Origin: an uncultured beta proteobacterium
GTDB lineage: Bacteria; Pseudomonadota; Gammaproteobacteria; Burkholderiales; Burkholderiaceae_C
Reading direction: 5' to 3'
Assembly: GCA_903840825.1 (NCBI GenBank)
Contig: CAIMHL010000599.1
Location: 1 to 7,274, forward strand
Length of the DNA: 7,274 bases
The translations under genes and the position numbers were made by a program. The notes beneath the pieces are model-generated. The model was not told the DNA's origin and ran no database searches. It was given only the letters and a program-made list of their open reading frames with translations. Shown piece by piece: positions 1 through 5,625 of this stretch (positions are counted from its first letter, which is position 1; each line of letters opens with the position of its first letter).

Positions 1-1182
1 AGCATTGGCGAGATCATTGCCAAAGCCATGGACAAAGTGGGCAAAGAAGGCGTGATCACTGTTGAAGACGGCAAGTCACTCGACAACGAACTCGACATCG
101 TTGAAGGCATGCAATTCGACCGTGGCTACCTGTCACCTTATTTCATCAACAACCCCGAAAAACAAGCTGCTTTGCTCGACAACCCATTCGTGTTGTTGTT
201 CGACAAGAAAATCAGCAACATCCGTGACTTGTTGCCTACATTGGAAGCCGTTGCAAAAGCTGGCCGTCCTTTGCTGATCATTGCTGAAGAAGTTGAAGGC
301 GAAGCCTTGGCTACTTTGGTGGTCAACACCATCCGCGGTATCTTGAAGGTTGTGGCTGTCAAGGCTCCTGGCTTCGGCGATCGCCGCAAAGCCATGTTGG
401 AAGACATCGCTATCTTGACCGGCGGTAAAGTCATCGCTGAAGAAGTGGGCCTGACACTCGAAAAAGTGACATTGGCAGACTTGGGTCAAGCCAAGCGCAT
501 CGAAGTGGGCAAAGAAAACACCATCATCATCGACGGTGCTGGCGCTGCTGCTGACATCGAAGCCCGCGTCAAGCAAGTTCGCGTGCAAATCGAAGAAGCC
601 ACAAGCGACTACGACCGTGAAAAACTGCAAGAGCGCGTGGCCAAATTGGCTGGCGGTGTTGCCGTGATCAAAGTGGGCGCTGCCACTGAAGTCGAAATGA
701 AAGAAAAGAAAGCCCGCGTTGAAGACGCTCTGCACGCTACCCGCGCTGCTGTGGAAGAAGGCATTGTGGCTGGTGGCGGTGTTGCATTGCTCCGCGCCAA
801 GCAAACTGCTGGTGTGGTTAAAGGCGACAACGCTGACCAGGAAGCCGGTATCAAGTTGGTGATGAAAGCCATCGAAGCGCCTTTGCGCGAAATCGTGTTC
901 AACGGTGGCGGCGAAGCCTCTGTGGTGGTGGCTGCTGTGTTGGCTGGTACAGGTAACTTTGGCTTCAATGCAGCCAATGAGACCTACGGCGACATGATCG
1001 AAATGGGTATCTTGGACCCCACTAAAGTGACCCGCACTGCTCTGCAAAACGCAGCGTCTGTGGCATCTTTGATGTTGACTACCGAGTGCATGGTGTCTGA
1101 GTCTGCCAAGGCTGACAGCGCTGGCGGCATGGGCGGCGGTGATATGGGTGGGATGGGCGGCATGGGTGGCATGGGCATGTAA
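1..1182 (+). CDS. groEL: Chaperonin GroEL (Hsp60), 5'-truncated by window edge
   Basis: This is the 60-kDa subunit of the cytosolic GroEL tetradecamer, which folds proteins with ATP and the GroES lid. The frame is open from base 1, and 393 residues are visible. Against E. coli GroEL (from memory) the first codon corresponds to about residue 157, so the window holds the end of the first intermediate segment, the whole apical domain, the second intermediate segment and the C-terminal equatorial segment. The ATP-hydrolysis aspartate (E. coli D398, in [11 protein letters not shown]) is encoded at 724-726. The nucleotide-contacting AGGGVAL motif follows, and D495 of MGILDPTKV is at 1015-1017. The C-terminus is the usual Gly-Gly-Met repeat tail. 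Full length would be about 549 residues, normal for the family. groES would be expected upstream, outside the window. The truncation is a window effect, not a pseudogene. Confidence 0.98.
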   Translation, partial: SIGEIIAKAMDKVGKEGVITVEDGKSLDNELDIVEGMQFDRGYLSPYFINNPEKQAALLDNPFVLLFDKKISNIRDLLPTLEAVAKAGRPLLIIAEEVEGEALATLVVNTIRGILKVVAVKAPGFGDRRKAMLEDIAILTGGKVIAEEVGLTLEKVTLADLGQAKRIEVGKENTIIIDGAGAAADIEARVKQVRVQIEEATSDYDREKLQERVAKLAGGVAVIKVGAATEVEMKEKKARVEDALHATRAAVEEGIVAGGGVALLRAKQTAGVVKGDNADQEAGIKLVMKAIEAPLREIVFNGGGEASVVVAAVLAGTGNFGFNAANETYGDMIEMGILDPTKVTRTALQNAASVASLMLTTECMVSESAKADSAGGMGGGDMGGMGGMGGMGM

Positions 1183-1195
1183 TTGCTCCTTGCCT

Positions 1196-1267
1196 GACGC
1201 TCTGTAGCGTCGTTGTTTGGGCTTGCCGCACTGGTAGTGCTGTCAGCGCCCAAACGCCTAGCTACAG
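1196..1267 (+). other. Structured groEL 3' region with nested and competing hairpins
   Basis: Several inverted repeats overlap just after the groEL stop. GACGCT (1196-1201) pairs with AGCGTC (1206-1211) around a CTGT loop. TCTGTAGC (1201-1208) can instead pair with GCTACAGA (1261-1268), closing a larger structure. Inside that, GTTTGGGC (1215-1222) pairs with GCCCAAAC (1248-1255), and within that GCACT (1228-1232) pairs with AGTGC (1236-1240). The first hairpin and the outer long-range stem use the same bases and cannot coexist. There is no U-tract directly after, so this is not itself a canonical terminator. It could protect the groEL mRNA 3' end or be a decayed repeat; which one is not determinable here. 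Confidence 0.5.
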
Positions 1268-1312
1268 AACGTCATGCGGCGTCGAACAGCTTTTGTTGCT
1301 CGGCACAGAATT

Positions 1313-1349
1313 AAAAACCCCGCAGGGCGCGAGCCTTGTGGGGTTTTTT
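1313..1349. terminator. Bidirectional Rho-independent terminator between groEL and the facing gene
   Basis: The left arm 1313-1328 (AAAAACCCCGCAGGGC) pairs with the right arm 1333-1348, giving 16 consecutive pairs including two G-T wobbles, closed by a GCGA (GNRA-type) loop. The right arm ends in six T residues (1344-1349) for plus-strand transcripts. The left arm begins with five A residues, which give a U-tract on the minus strand. Two convergent genes flank it: groEL ends 130 bp to the left and the minus-strand gene ends about 70 bp to the right. One stem can therefore serve both, and readthrough from groEL into the next gene's antisense strand should be low. Confidence 0.9.
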
Positions 1350-1350
1350 A

Positions 1351-1397
1351 ATTTGATAGCTGGTCAAGCACGTATTTAAAGGGCTAGAGGGCTAATC
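1351..1397. repeat. Possible dispersed Comamonadaceae-type intergenic repeat (degenerate)
   Basis: Directly after the terminator is a stretch with TTTGATAGCTGGT at 1352-1364 and GGGCTAGAGG at 1381-1390, separated by an AT-rich segment. This arrangement (GATAGCTG, then about 20 nt, then GGGCTAGAGG) resembles a short non-coding repeat that I remember as common between genes in Comamonadaceae. That attribution is from memory and unverified. A related 17-mer (15 of 17 bases) lies on the other strand inside paaD at 4109-4125. It is not part of any open reading frame and falls between the terminator and the stop codon of the minus-strand gene. Confidence 0.35.
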
Positions 1398-1417
1398 CAT
1401 TACTTTTTTGTCAGGGT

Positions 1418-1921
1418 TTAGATGATGGGGGTACTTAGTTGAAACATCATCGCGGCCGTGCCAAGCAAGTTGAGCTGTGCGGTCCAACCTGATTTGAACT
1501 CGAAGGCAATGGCCGGAATAAGGGCGGGCGAGAGGCCGCCATAATTTAAGGGCACTTTGTCTTCATAGGGGTCCTTGTAGCCATAGAGCACACCAGCGGT
1601 CCATTTAAATGAGATTTGCTCCATGCCGCTGATCGGTTTGTAGACGCGCCCCCAGGGGTAAAAGTAGAGGGTGGGTTGACCAAACGAATTGGTGAAAAGG
1701 GTGACGCCATCAAGTTTGGCATCTGCGTGTTCGCGCTCCACCCCCACCATGACTACATTTTTATGTTGACCATCTGGCGTGAAGTGGTAGGTGTAGGGGC
1801 TGAATTGCCAGCGAAACTTCGCCTCGGGCGTAGTTTCGGTGGGGCTGTTGACCTGCGCCATAACCGCTATTGGCAAGAAGGTCACAATCGCACCAAGGGC
1901 AAGCGTGCGTAAATTCTTCAT
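1418..1921 (-). CDS. Small exported protein, probable outer-membrane beta-barrel, function unknown
   Basis: This is a 167-residue protein. The N-terminus is a classic Sec signal peptide: Lys2 and Arg5, then a hydrophobic core at about residues 7-20, then a VMA|Q signal peptidase I site after Ala22. The mature part is rich in aromatic residues and glycine, with alternating polar and non-polar runs such as ISFKWTAGVLYGYK and the final strand-like FKSGWTAQLNLLG. It also has an SFGQPTLYFYPWGRVY segment. This pattern suggests amphipathic beta-strands inserted in, or lying at, the outer membrane. I recall similar proteins in Pseudomonas and Burkholderiales carrying doubtful names such as 'sn-glycerol-3-phosphate transporter', so I assign no function. 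The ATG at 1921 is the only sensible start because it supplies the signal peptide. No Shine-Dalgarno is visible before it. It is a monocistronic unit, with a promoter just upstream and the shared terminator downstream. Confidence 0.85.
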   Translation of the reverse strand: MKNLRTLALGAIVTFLPIAVMAQVNSPTETTPEAKFRWQFSPYTYHFTPDGQHKNVVMVGVEREHADAKLDGVTLFTNSFGQPTLYFYPWGRVYKPISGMEQISFKWTAGVLYGYKDPYEDKVPLNYGGLSPALIPAIAFEFKSGWTAQLNLLGTAAMMFQLSTPII

Positions 1922-1954
1922 GGCTGAGGTATTAAAAATTCGGTTAAAAAAGCT

Positions 1955-1982
1955 ATTTTAATAAATAAATAACATTTATCAA
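1955..1982 (-). promoter_or_regulatory. Sigma70-type promoter for the minus-strand exported-protein gene
   Basis: On the minus strand, TTGATA (1982-1977) matches the -35 consensus at 5 of 6 bases, and TAAAAT (1960-1955) matches the -10 consensus at 5 of 6. The spacer between them is 16 bp. The expected start site is near 1948, giving a leader of about 27 nt before the ATG at 1921. The whole spacer 1922-1989 is strikingly AT-rich compared with the neighbouring genes, as expected for a divergent promoter region. I see no equally good promoter pair for the plus-strand gene starting at 1990. Confidence 0.6.
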
Positions 1983-1989
1983 TATATAT

Positions 1990-2838
1990 ATGAGAATTTA
2001 TAAATCATTGATCCTGGTGCTTTTCATCCTAAATCTAAATGCTTGTGCTTGGCTTGATGTCAAACAACGCGAGGTGATCTACCGCCCGACGCTGGGCAAT
2101 GCGTCAGACTTGCCCAGCTTGCGCCAAGGTGATGAGCGGTTTTTTGCTGAGGTCCCACGCAGCGGTGGTCAGCGGGTAGAGCTCTGGTGGCTCCCCCACC
2201 CCGACAGCCATGCGCCAACCCTGCTGTACCTGCACGGCACATTTCGGACCTTGTTTGAGAACCGGTACAAGATCGATTCGTTGCGTGCAGCGGGCTTTTC
2301 GGTGCTGGCCGTGGACTACCGCGGGTGGGGCTTAAGCACCCCGATCACACCCTCGGAGCACACTATTTTGCAAGACGCCGATGTGGCGTGGTCCGAGCTT
2401 GTGCAGCGGGAGATTCGTCCGGGGCAGCGTGTCATTTACGGCCACTCCATGGGCAGTGCGGTGGCGGTCGATCTGGCCAGCCGTTTGCGTGCAGAGGCCG
2501 ACTATGGGGCACTAATTTTGGAATCAGCGTTCACCAGCTTCGCTGACGTGGCAAACAGCGCCGGATTTTTGGCCCGTTTGTTGATGAACTTCAGCTCGGA
2601 ACGCTTTGCTTCGATTGAGAAAATAGCCCAAGTACAAGCACCGCTTTTGATGCTTCATGGCACGCTCGACACCACCATCCCAATCGCCTTGAGCGAAAAA
2701 CTATTTTCGGCAGCCAACCCACCCAAGCAATGGCAAGCTATTGTCGGTGGTGCCCACAGTGACCTGGACGCTGTAGGCGGCACCAGCTATCAAAATACGC
2801 TCAGGGGCTTTATCACGCAGTCTCTCCTCGCGCCATAA
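1990..2838 (+). CDS. Alpha/beta-hydrolase lipoprotein (serine hydrolase, BEM46/ABHD13-like)
   Basis: This 282-residue protein probably acts at the inner or outer membrane facing the periplasm. The N-terminus (Arg2, Lys5, hydrophobic 7-16) ends in the lipobox LNAC, so Cys19 would be lipidated. After about 55 residues comes an alpha/beta-hydrolase fold. The oxyanion-hole motif LYLHGT is at 79-84, VDYRGWG at 108-114, and the nucleophile elbow GHSMG at 151-155 with Ser153. The acid is Asp227 in HGTLDTTIP and the base His256 in GGAHSDL, so the Ser-Asp-His triad is complete. An esterase, lipase-like or amidase activity is likely, but the substrate cannot be read from sequence. There is no Shine-Dalgarno before the ATG at 1990, and the in-frame codons upstream reach a stop at 1966-1968 without another start. 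The gene converges on paaE with 9 bp between stops and is not part of the paa operon. Confidence 0.9.
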   Translation: MRIYKSLILVLFILNLNACAWLDVKQREVIYRPTLGNASDLPSLRQGDERFFAEVPRSGGQRVELWWLPHPDSHAPTLLYLHGTFRTLFENRYKIDSLRAAGFSVLAVDYRGWGLSTPITPSEHTILQDADVAWSELVQREIRPGQRVIYGHSMGSAVAVDLASRLRAEADYGALILESAFTSFADVANSAGFLARLLMNFSSERFASIEKIAQVQAPLLMLHGTLDTTIPIALSEKLFSAANPPKQWQAIVGGAHSDLDAVGGTSYQNTLRGFITQSLLAP

Positions 2839-2847
2839 CCCCTGCCA

Positions 2848-3951
2848 TTAACGCTCGTCGTAACTGACCACCAGCGTGTCGCTGGTGGGACGGGCTTGGC
2901 AAGACAATACAAAGCCTTTTTCGGTCTCCCAGGTCTCAAGCCCGAAATTTTTGTCCATGTGGACACTGCCTTCCATGACCTTGACTCGGCAGGTGCAACA
3001 CACGCCGCCTTTGCAGGAGTAGGGCAGGTCCAGTCCCGCAGCCAGCGCCACATCCAGCACACGCTGATTCGTGCCCATTTGCAGTTGGTGCGGTTTGCCA
3101 TCAAGCATGATGGTCAATGCAACGGCCCCAGCGGCAGGCAAGGTGTGCCCATCGACAGCGGCCAGGCGGGCTTCTGGGGTGAGGGTCTCAAACACGGGCG
3201 ATGTAAAACGCTCGCTGTAGACCCGGTTAGCGGGCACGCCAGCGGTGAGTAAGGCTGTTTGTGTGGCCTCGATCATGGCCTCGGGGCCGCAGATGAACAC
3301 CTCGTCCATGCTTTTCACAGGCAAGAGCTTGTCGATGATGGCGCGGATCTTGTCGCCGTCCAGCCGTCCTTCCAAAAAATCAGCCTCTTGGGCTTGGCGT
3401 GAGAGGATGTGAATCAGCGTGAGCCGGGCAGGGTAGCGGTCTTTCAGGTCTTGCAGCGCTTCGTTGAACATGACGCTGGCCATGCTGCGGTTGCCGTAAA
3501 TGAGGGTGAACTTGGACTCGGGTTGGTCTTCCAGCGTGCTGGCCATGATGGACAAAATTGGCGTGATGCCTGAGCCCGCAGCAAACCCAACCCGGTGCAA
3601 GGCCCGCGGTCGCTTGGAGACAAAACGACCTTCAGGCGGCATCACCGCCAATGTGTCGCCCACCTTGAGTTCTGTGGCGGCCCAGTTGGAAAACACGCCC
3701 CCCGACATGGGCCGAATACCCACCACCAGCTCGAGCTTGTTGGCTAGATGGCTGCGTGTGCTGCAAATGGAGTAGCTGCGCCGCACATCGCTGCCTTGGA
3801 TGGTGGCGCGCAAGGTCAGGTACTGGCCGGGTTGAAACTTGAAGGTGTCTAGCAAATTGGGGGCAATAGCCAGCGAAATGGCCACGGAGCCTGCCGCTTC
3901 GGGGCTGATGTGAGCCACCGCAAGGGCGTGAAAACGGGGGATGGGAGACAT
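2848..3951 (-). CDS. paaE: Phenylacetyl-CoA epoxidase reductase subunit PaaE
   Basis: PaaE supplies electrons from NADPH to the PaaABC diiron oxygenase. It has 367 residues (about 356 in E. coli). The FAD-binding ferredoxin-reductase domain carries RRSYS at 57-61, the nucleotide domain carries GSGITP at 126-131, and the CGP motif at 221-223 contributes to NAD(P) binding. The C-terminal plant-type ferredoxin domain from about residue 277 has the 2Fe-2S ligands Cys313, Cys318, Cys321 and Cys351 (Cx4Cx2Cx29C). Cys319 is an additional cysteine between two ligands. It is the last gene of the operon, 23 bp after paaD and preceded by a modest AAGG Shine-Dalgarno. No downstream terminator is visible, and the stop faces that of the hydrolase gene. 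Confidence 0.97.
   Translation of the reverse strand: MSPIPRFHALAVAHISPEAAGSVAISLAIAPNLLDTFKFQPGQYLTLRATIQGSDVRRSYSICSTRSHLANKLELVVGIRPMSGGVFSNWAATELKVGDTLAVMPPEGRFVSKRPRALHRVGFAAGSGITPILSIMASTLEDQPESKFTLIYGNRSMASVMFNEALQDLKDRYPARLTLIHILSRQAQEADFLEGRLDGDKIRAIIDKLLPVKSMDEVFICGPEAMIEATQTALLTAGVPANRVYSERFTSPVFETLTPEARLAAVDGHTLPAAGAVALTIMLDGKPHQLQMGTNQRVLDVALAAGLDLPYSCKGGVCCTCRVKVMEGSVHMDKNFGLETWETEKGFVLSCQARPTSDTLVVSYDER
2868..2888. other. Perfect 9-bp hairpin in the last codons of paaE
   Basis: CCACCAGCG (2868-2876) and CGCTGGTGG (2880-2888) are perfectly complementary around a TGT loop. The hairpin lies inside the paaE coding sequence, ending about 20 nt before the paaE stop, and about 30 nt beyond the hydrolase stop on the other strand. 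Neither side has a T-run, so it is not a standard intrinsic terminator. It may stabilise the transcript 3' end or slow polymerase where the two convergent transcripts meet. Confidence 0.5.
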
Positions 3952-3974
3952 GGTGAAGACCTTGTTGCGCTTAT

Positions 3975-4544
3975 TTAGTAGGGCTTGAAATAGTCAAACG
4001 GTTCAAGGCAGTTCAGGCAGCGGTACAGCGCCTTGCAGGCCGTGGAGCCAAAATGTGAAATTTCGGTGGTGTTTTCTGAATCACATTGAGGGCAAATGAC
4101 CGCTGGCTGTGCTTGGCTAGCTATCTTTTTTGATGAAAACTGAATCACATTAAAGCCCTGCTGCACGCAGCTACTGGCTTGTGGGGGCGCAATGCCATAG
4201 GCTTTGAGCTTGGTGCGGGCCTGCGGCGTCATCCAGTCGGTTGACCAAGCGGGGGCCAGTTGGGTGAGCACGCGCCCGACCAGACCGGCTTGCGCCAGGG
4301 CCGCCTTCACATCGTCTTCCATCTGTCCCATGGCCGGGCAGCCACTGTAAGTGGGGGTGATCACCACCTCCAGGCCATCAGGCCCTTGGCGCACCGCCCG
4401 CAAAATACCCATTTCCCGCAGTGAGACCACGGGAATTTCCGGGTCAGTCACCGCCTCTAGCAAGGTCCAGACTGAGTGGAAGGGGTCGCTCGTTGGAATG
4501 AGCTCAATCGGACCGTTCGGCAAAGTAAGCAAGGTCTGTGGCAT
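3975..4544 (-). CDS. paaD: PaaD, MIP18/DUF59-type maturation factor for phenylacetyl-CoA epoxidase
   Basis: PaaD is thought to help insert or maintain iron-sulfur or diiron centres of the epoxidase; it is not a core subunit of the purified complex. The protein has 189 residues, longer than I recall for E. coli PaaD (about 165). The N-terminal DUF59 domain shows DPEIPVVSLREMGI at about 34-47 and the TPTYSGCPA cysteine motif around Cys69. AWSTDWMTPQAR follows near residue 100. The C-terminus is a zinc-ribbon-like segment with Cys151, Cys154, Cys170, Cys176 and Cys179, ending in EPFDYFKPY. The extra length is in the linker between Cys126 and Cys151, which is AT-rich and rich in Ser, Lys and Gln, unlike the rest of the gene. 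The ATG shares one base with the paaC stop (TAATG), implying translational coupling. Confidence 0.95.
   Translation of the reverse strand: MPQTLLTLPNGPIELIPTSDPFHSVWTLLEAVTDPEIPVVSLREMGILRAVRQGPDGLEVVITPTYSGCPAMGQMEDDVKAALAQAGLVGRVLTQLAPAWSTDWMTPQARTKLKAYGIAPPQASSCVQQGFNVIQFSSKKIASQAQPAVICPQCDSENTTEISHFGSTACKALYRCLNCLEPFDYFKPY
4076..4151. repeat. 12-bp direct repeat bracketing the PaaD linker
   Basis: CTGAATCACATT occurs exactly at 4076-4087 and again at 4140-4151, so the repeat period is 64 bp. The two copies are read in different frames of paaD: on the minus strand one encodes part of QCDSEN in the zinc-ribbon, the other NVIQ in the linker. Between them is an AT-rich stretch (roughly 4117-4140) encoding FSSKKIAS, and the minus-strand 17-mer GATAGCTAGCCAAGCAC (4125-4109). 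The arrangement suggests a local duplication or a small insertion that stayed in frame. It could also be chance. Confidence 0.4.
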
Positions 4545-5329
4545 TACCAGACCGCTTCGGGGTGCGCGCGAGCCAGGCTCTGCATTTCACTGAGCACAAA
4601 GCCCAAATGCTCGGAGTGCACGCCCTGTTTGCCGGTGGTGACAAAGCCATCGCTTGAGGGCCGCTTCAAGGTGGCCTCCACCAGCGTGTGGTCGACGACG
4701 TCATTCCAGTTCGTCTGCAAAGTGCGGGTGTCAGCCCCTGCCCCGGATTCAATCGCCGCAGTTTCCTGCGCGCTTGAAGTCCAAAACTCCTGGGTGTAGG
4801 GCATCAGGTGGGTCAGCGCGGCCTGAATGCGTGCGTGCGATTCATCCGTGCCGTCTCCCATGCGCAGCAACCAGTCGCGCGCGTGGCGCAGGTGGTACTG
4901 CGTTTCTTTGAGCGATTTGGCGGCGATGGCGGCCAGTTGGGCATCTTTGGACGAGGACAGCGCCTCCCAAATGAGCACCATCAGCGCGCTGTACAAAAAG
5001 TTGCGGGCGATCGTCACCGCGTAGTTGCGGTCGCCTGAGGCCGTTGGGGCTAGGGCCAGGCTGTGGGGCAACTCCAGCATGGTGTAGTTGCGAAACTCGG
5101 GCACGTCACGGAAGTAGGCCAAACGGTCTTCCGTGGTGTGCGTTTCCAGGCTCAAGGAGGCCGCGTGTTGGTAGAGCAGGCGAGCCTGCCCGATCAGGTC
5201 GAGGCTGTTGTTGGACAGGGCCAGGTCTTCTTCAAGAATGGGGCCGTGGCCGCACCACTCGGCATTGCGCTGGCCCAAAATCAGGGCGTTGTCGGCCAAG
5301 TGCAGCACGTAGGCAAGAGGTGCTTGCAT
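4544..5329 (-). CDS. paaC: Phenylacetyl-CoA epoxidase structural subunit PaaC
   Basis: PaaC is the ferritin-like, non-catalytic partner of PaaA; the PaaA-PaaC pair forms the core of the epoxidase. The protein has 261 residues (about 248 in E. coli). It begins with the characteristic YVLHLADNALILGQRNAEW, followed by GHGPILEEDLALSNN and DLIGQARLLYQHAA, then further long helices including KETQYHLRHARDWLLRMGDGTDESH around the middle. The C-terminus has GKQGVHSEHLGFVLSEMQSLAR. I chose the ATG at 5329, which shares one base with the paaB stop (TGATG), the same geometry as paaC/paaD. A GTG one codon earlier (5332) is possible and would add one residue. The gene is within the paaABCDE transcription unit. 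Confidence 0.96.
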   Translation of the reverse strand: MQAPLAYVLHLADNALILGQRNAEWCGHGPILEEDLALSNNSLDLIGQARLLYQHAASLSLETHTTEDRLAYFRDVPEFRNYTMLELPHSLALAPTASGDRNYAVTIARNFLYSALMVLIWEALSSSKDAQLAAIAAKSLKETQYHLRHARDWLLRMGDGTDESHARIQAALTHLMPYTQEFWTSSAQETAAIESGAGADTRTLQTNWNDVVDHTLVEATLKRPSSDGFVTTGKQGVHSEHLGFVLSEMQSLARAHPEAVW

Positions 5330-5625
5330 CACATGTGCCCCACTTCATCGGGGATAACGTAGAAGGTTGGGTGGCGGTAAATTTTGTCAGCAGCGGGCTC
5401 AAATAGGGCCTCTTTGTCTTCGGGTGCACTGGCCGTGATACTGGCCGAGGGCAGCACCCAGATGCTCACGCCTTCCTGGCGACGGGTGTAGACATCACGC
5501 GCCATTTGCAGGGCTTGCTGCGCGTCCACTGCGTGCAGACTGCCGCAGTGCTTGTGCTCAAGCCCTTGCTTGCTGCGCACGAACACTTCCCAGAGGGGCC
5601 ATTCTTTCAATGCGGGGGTGCTCAT
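5329..5625 (-). CDS. paaB: Phenylacetyl-CoA epoxidase subunit PaaB
   Basis: PaaB is a small subunit required for epoxidase activity, thought to bridge PaaA-PaaC units in the larger complex. The protein has 98 residues, matching the family (95 in E. coli). It shows the conserved blocks [21 protein letters not shown] near the start, the [15 protein letters not shown] block near residue 46-60, and the C-terminal [16 protein letters not shown]. The ATG at 5625 overlaps the paaA stop by four bases (ATGA), so it is probably translated by coupling to paaA. Start, length and end all agree with the family, and no anomalies are seen. Confidence 0.97.
   Translation of the reverse strand: MSTPALKEWPLWEVFVRSKQGLEHKHCGSLHAVDAQQALQMARDVYTRRQEGVSIWVLPSASITASAPEDKEALFEPAADKIYRHPTFYVIPDEVGHM

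Noticed and set aside
1..30. groEL and paaK as truncated pseudogenes
   Set aside because: Both frames run cleanly to the window edges with conserved motifs intact, so the truncation comes from the window boundary.
133..1047. A 304-codon open frame antisense to groEL
   Set aside because: It mirrors the biased codon use of a highly expressed gene. The translation is low-complexity Phe/His/Ser-rich sequence with no recognisable domain, while the plus strand is unmistakably GroEL.
2782..2794. A 13-base exact match (reverse complement) to TTTGATAGCTGGT at 1352-1364
   Set aside because: It lies in normal coding sequence of the hydrolase after the catalytic histidine, without the second half of the proposed repeat. 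Matches of this length are expected by chance, which also warns against over-reading the repeat calls.
5330..5332. GTG as the start codon of paaC
   Set aside because: It is possible, but the ATG immediately after gives the same TGATG-type one-base overlap as the paaC/paaD junction, so it is the simpler choice. The difference is one residue.
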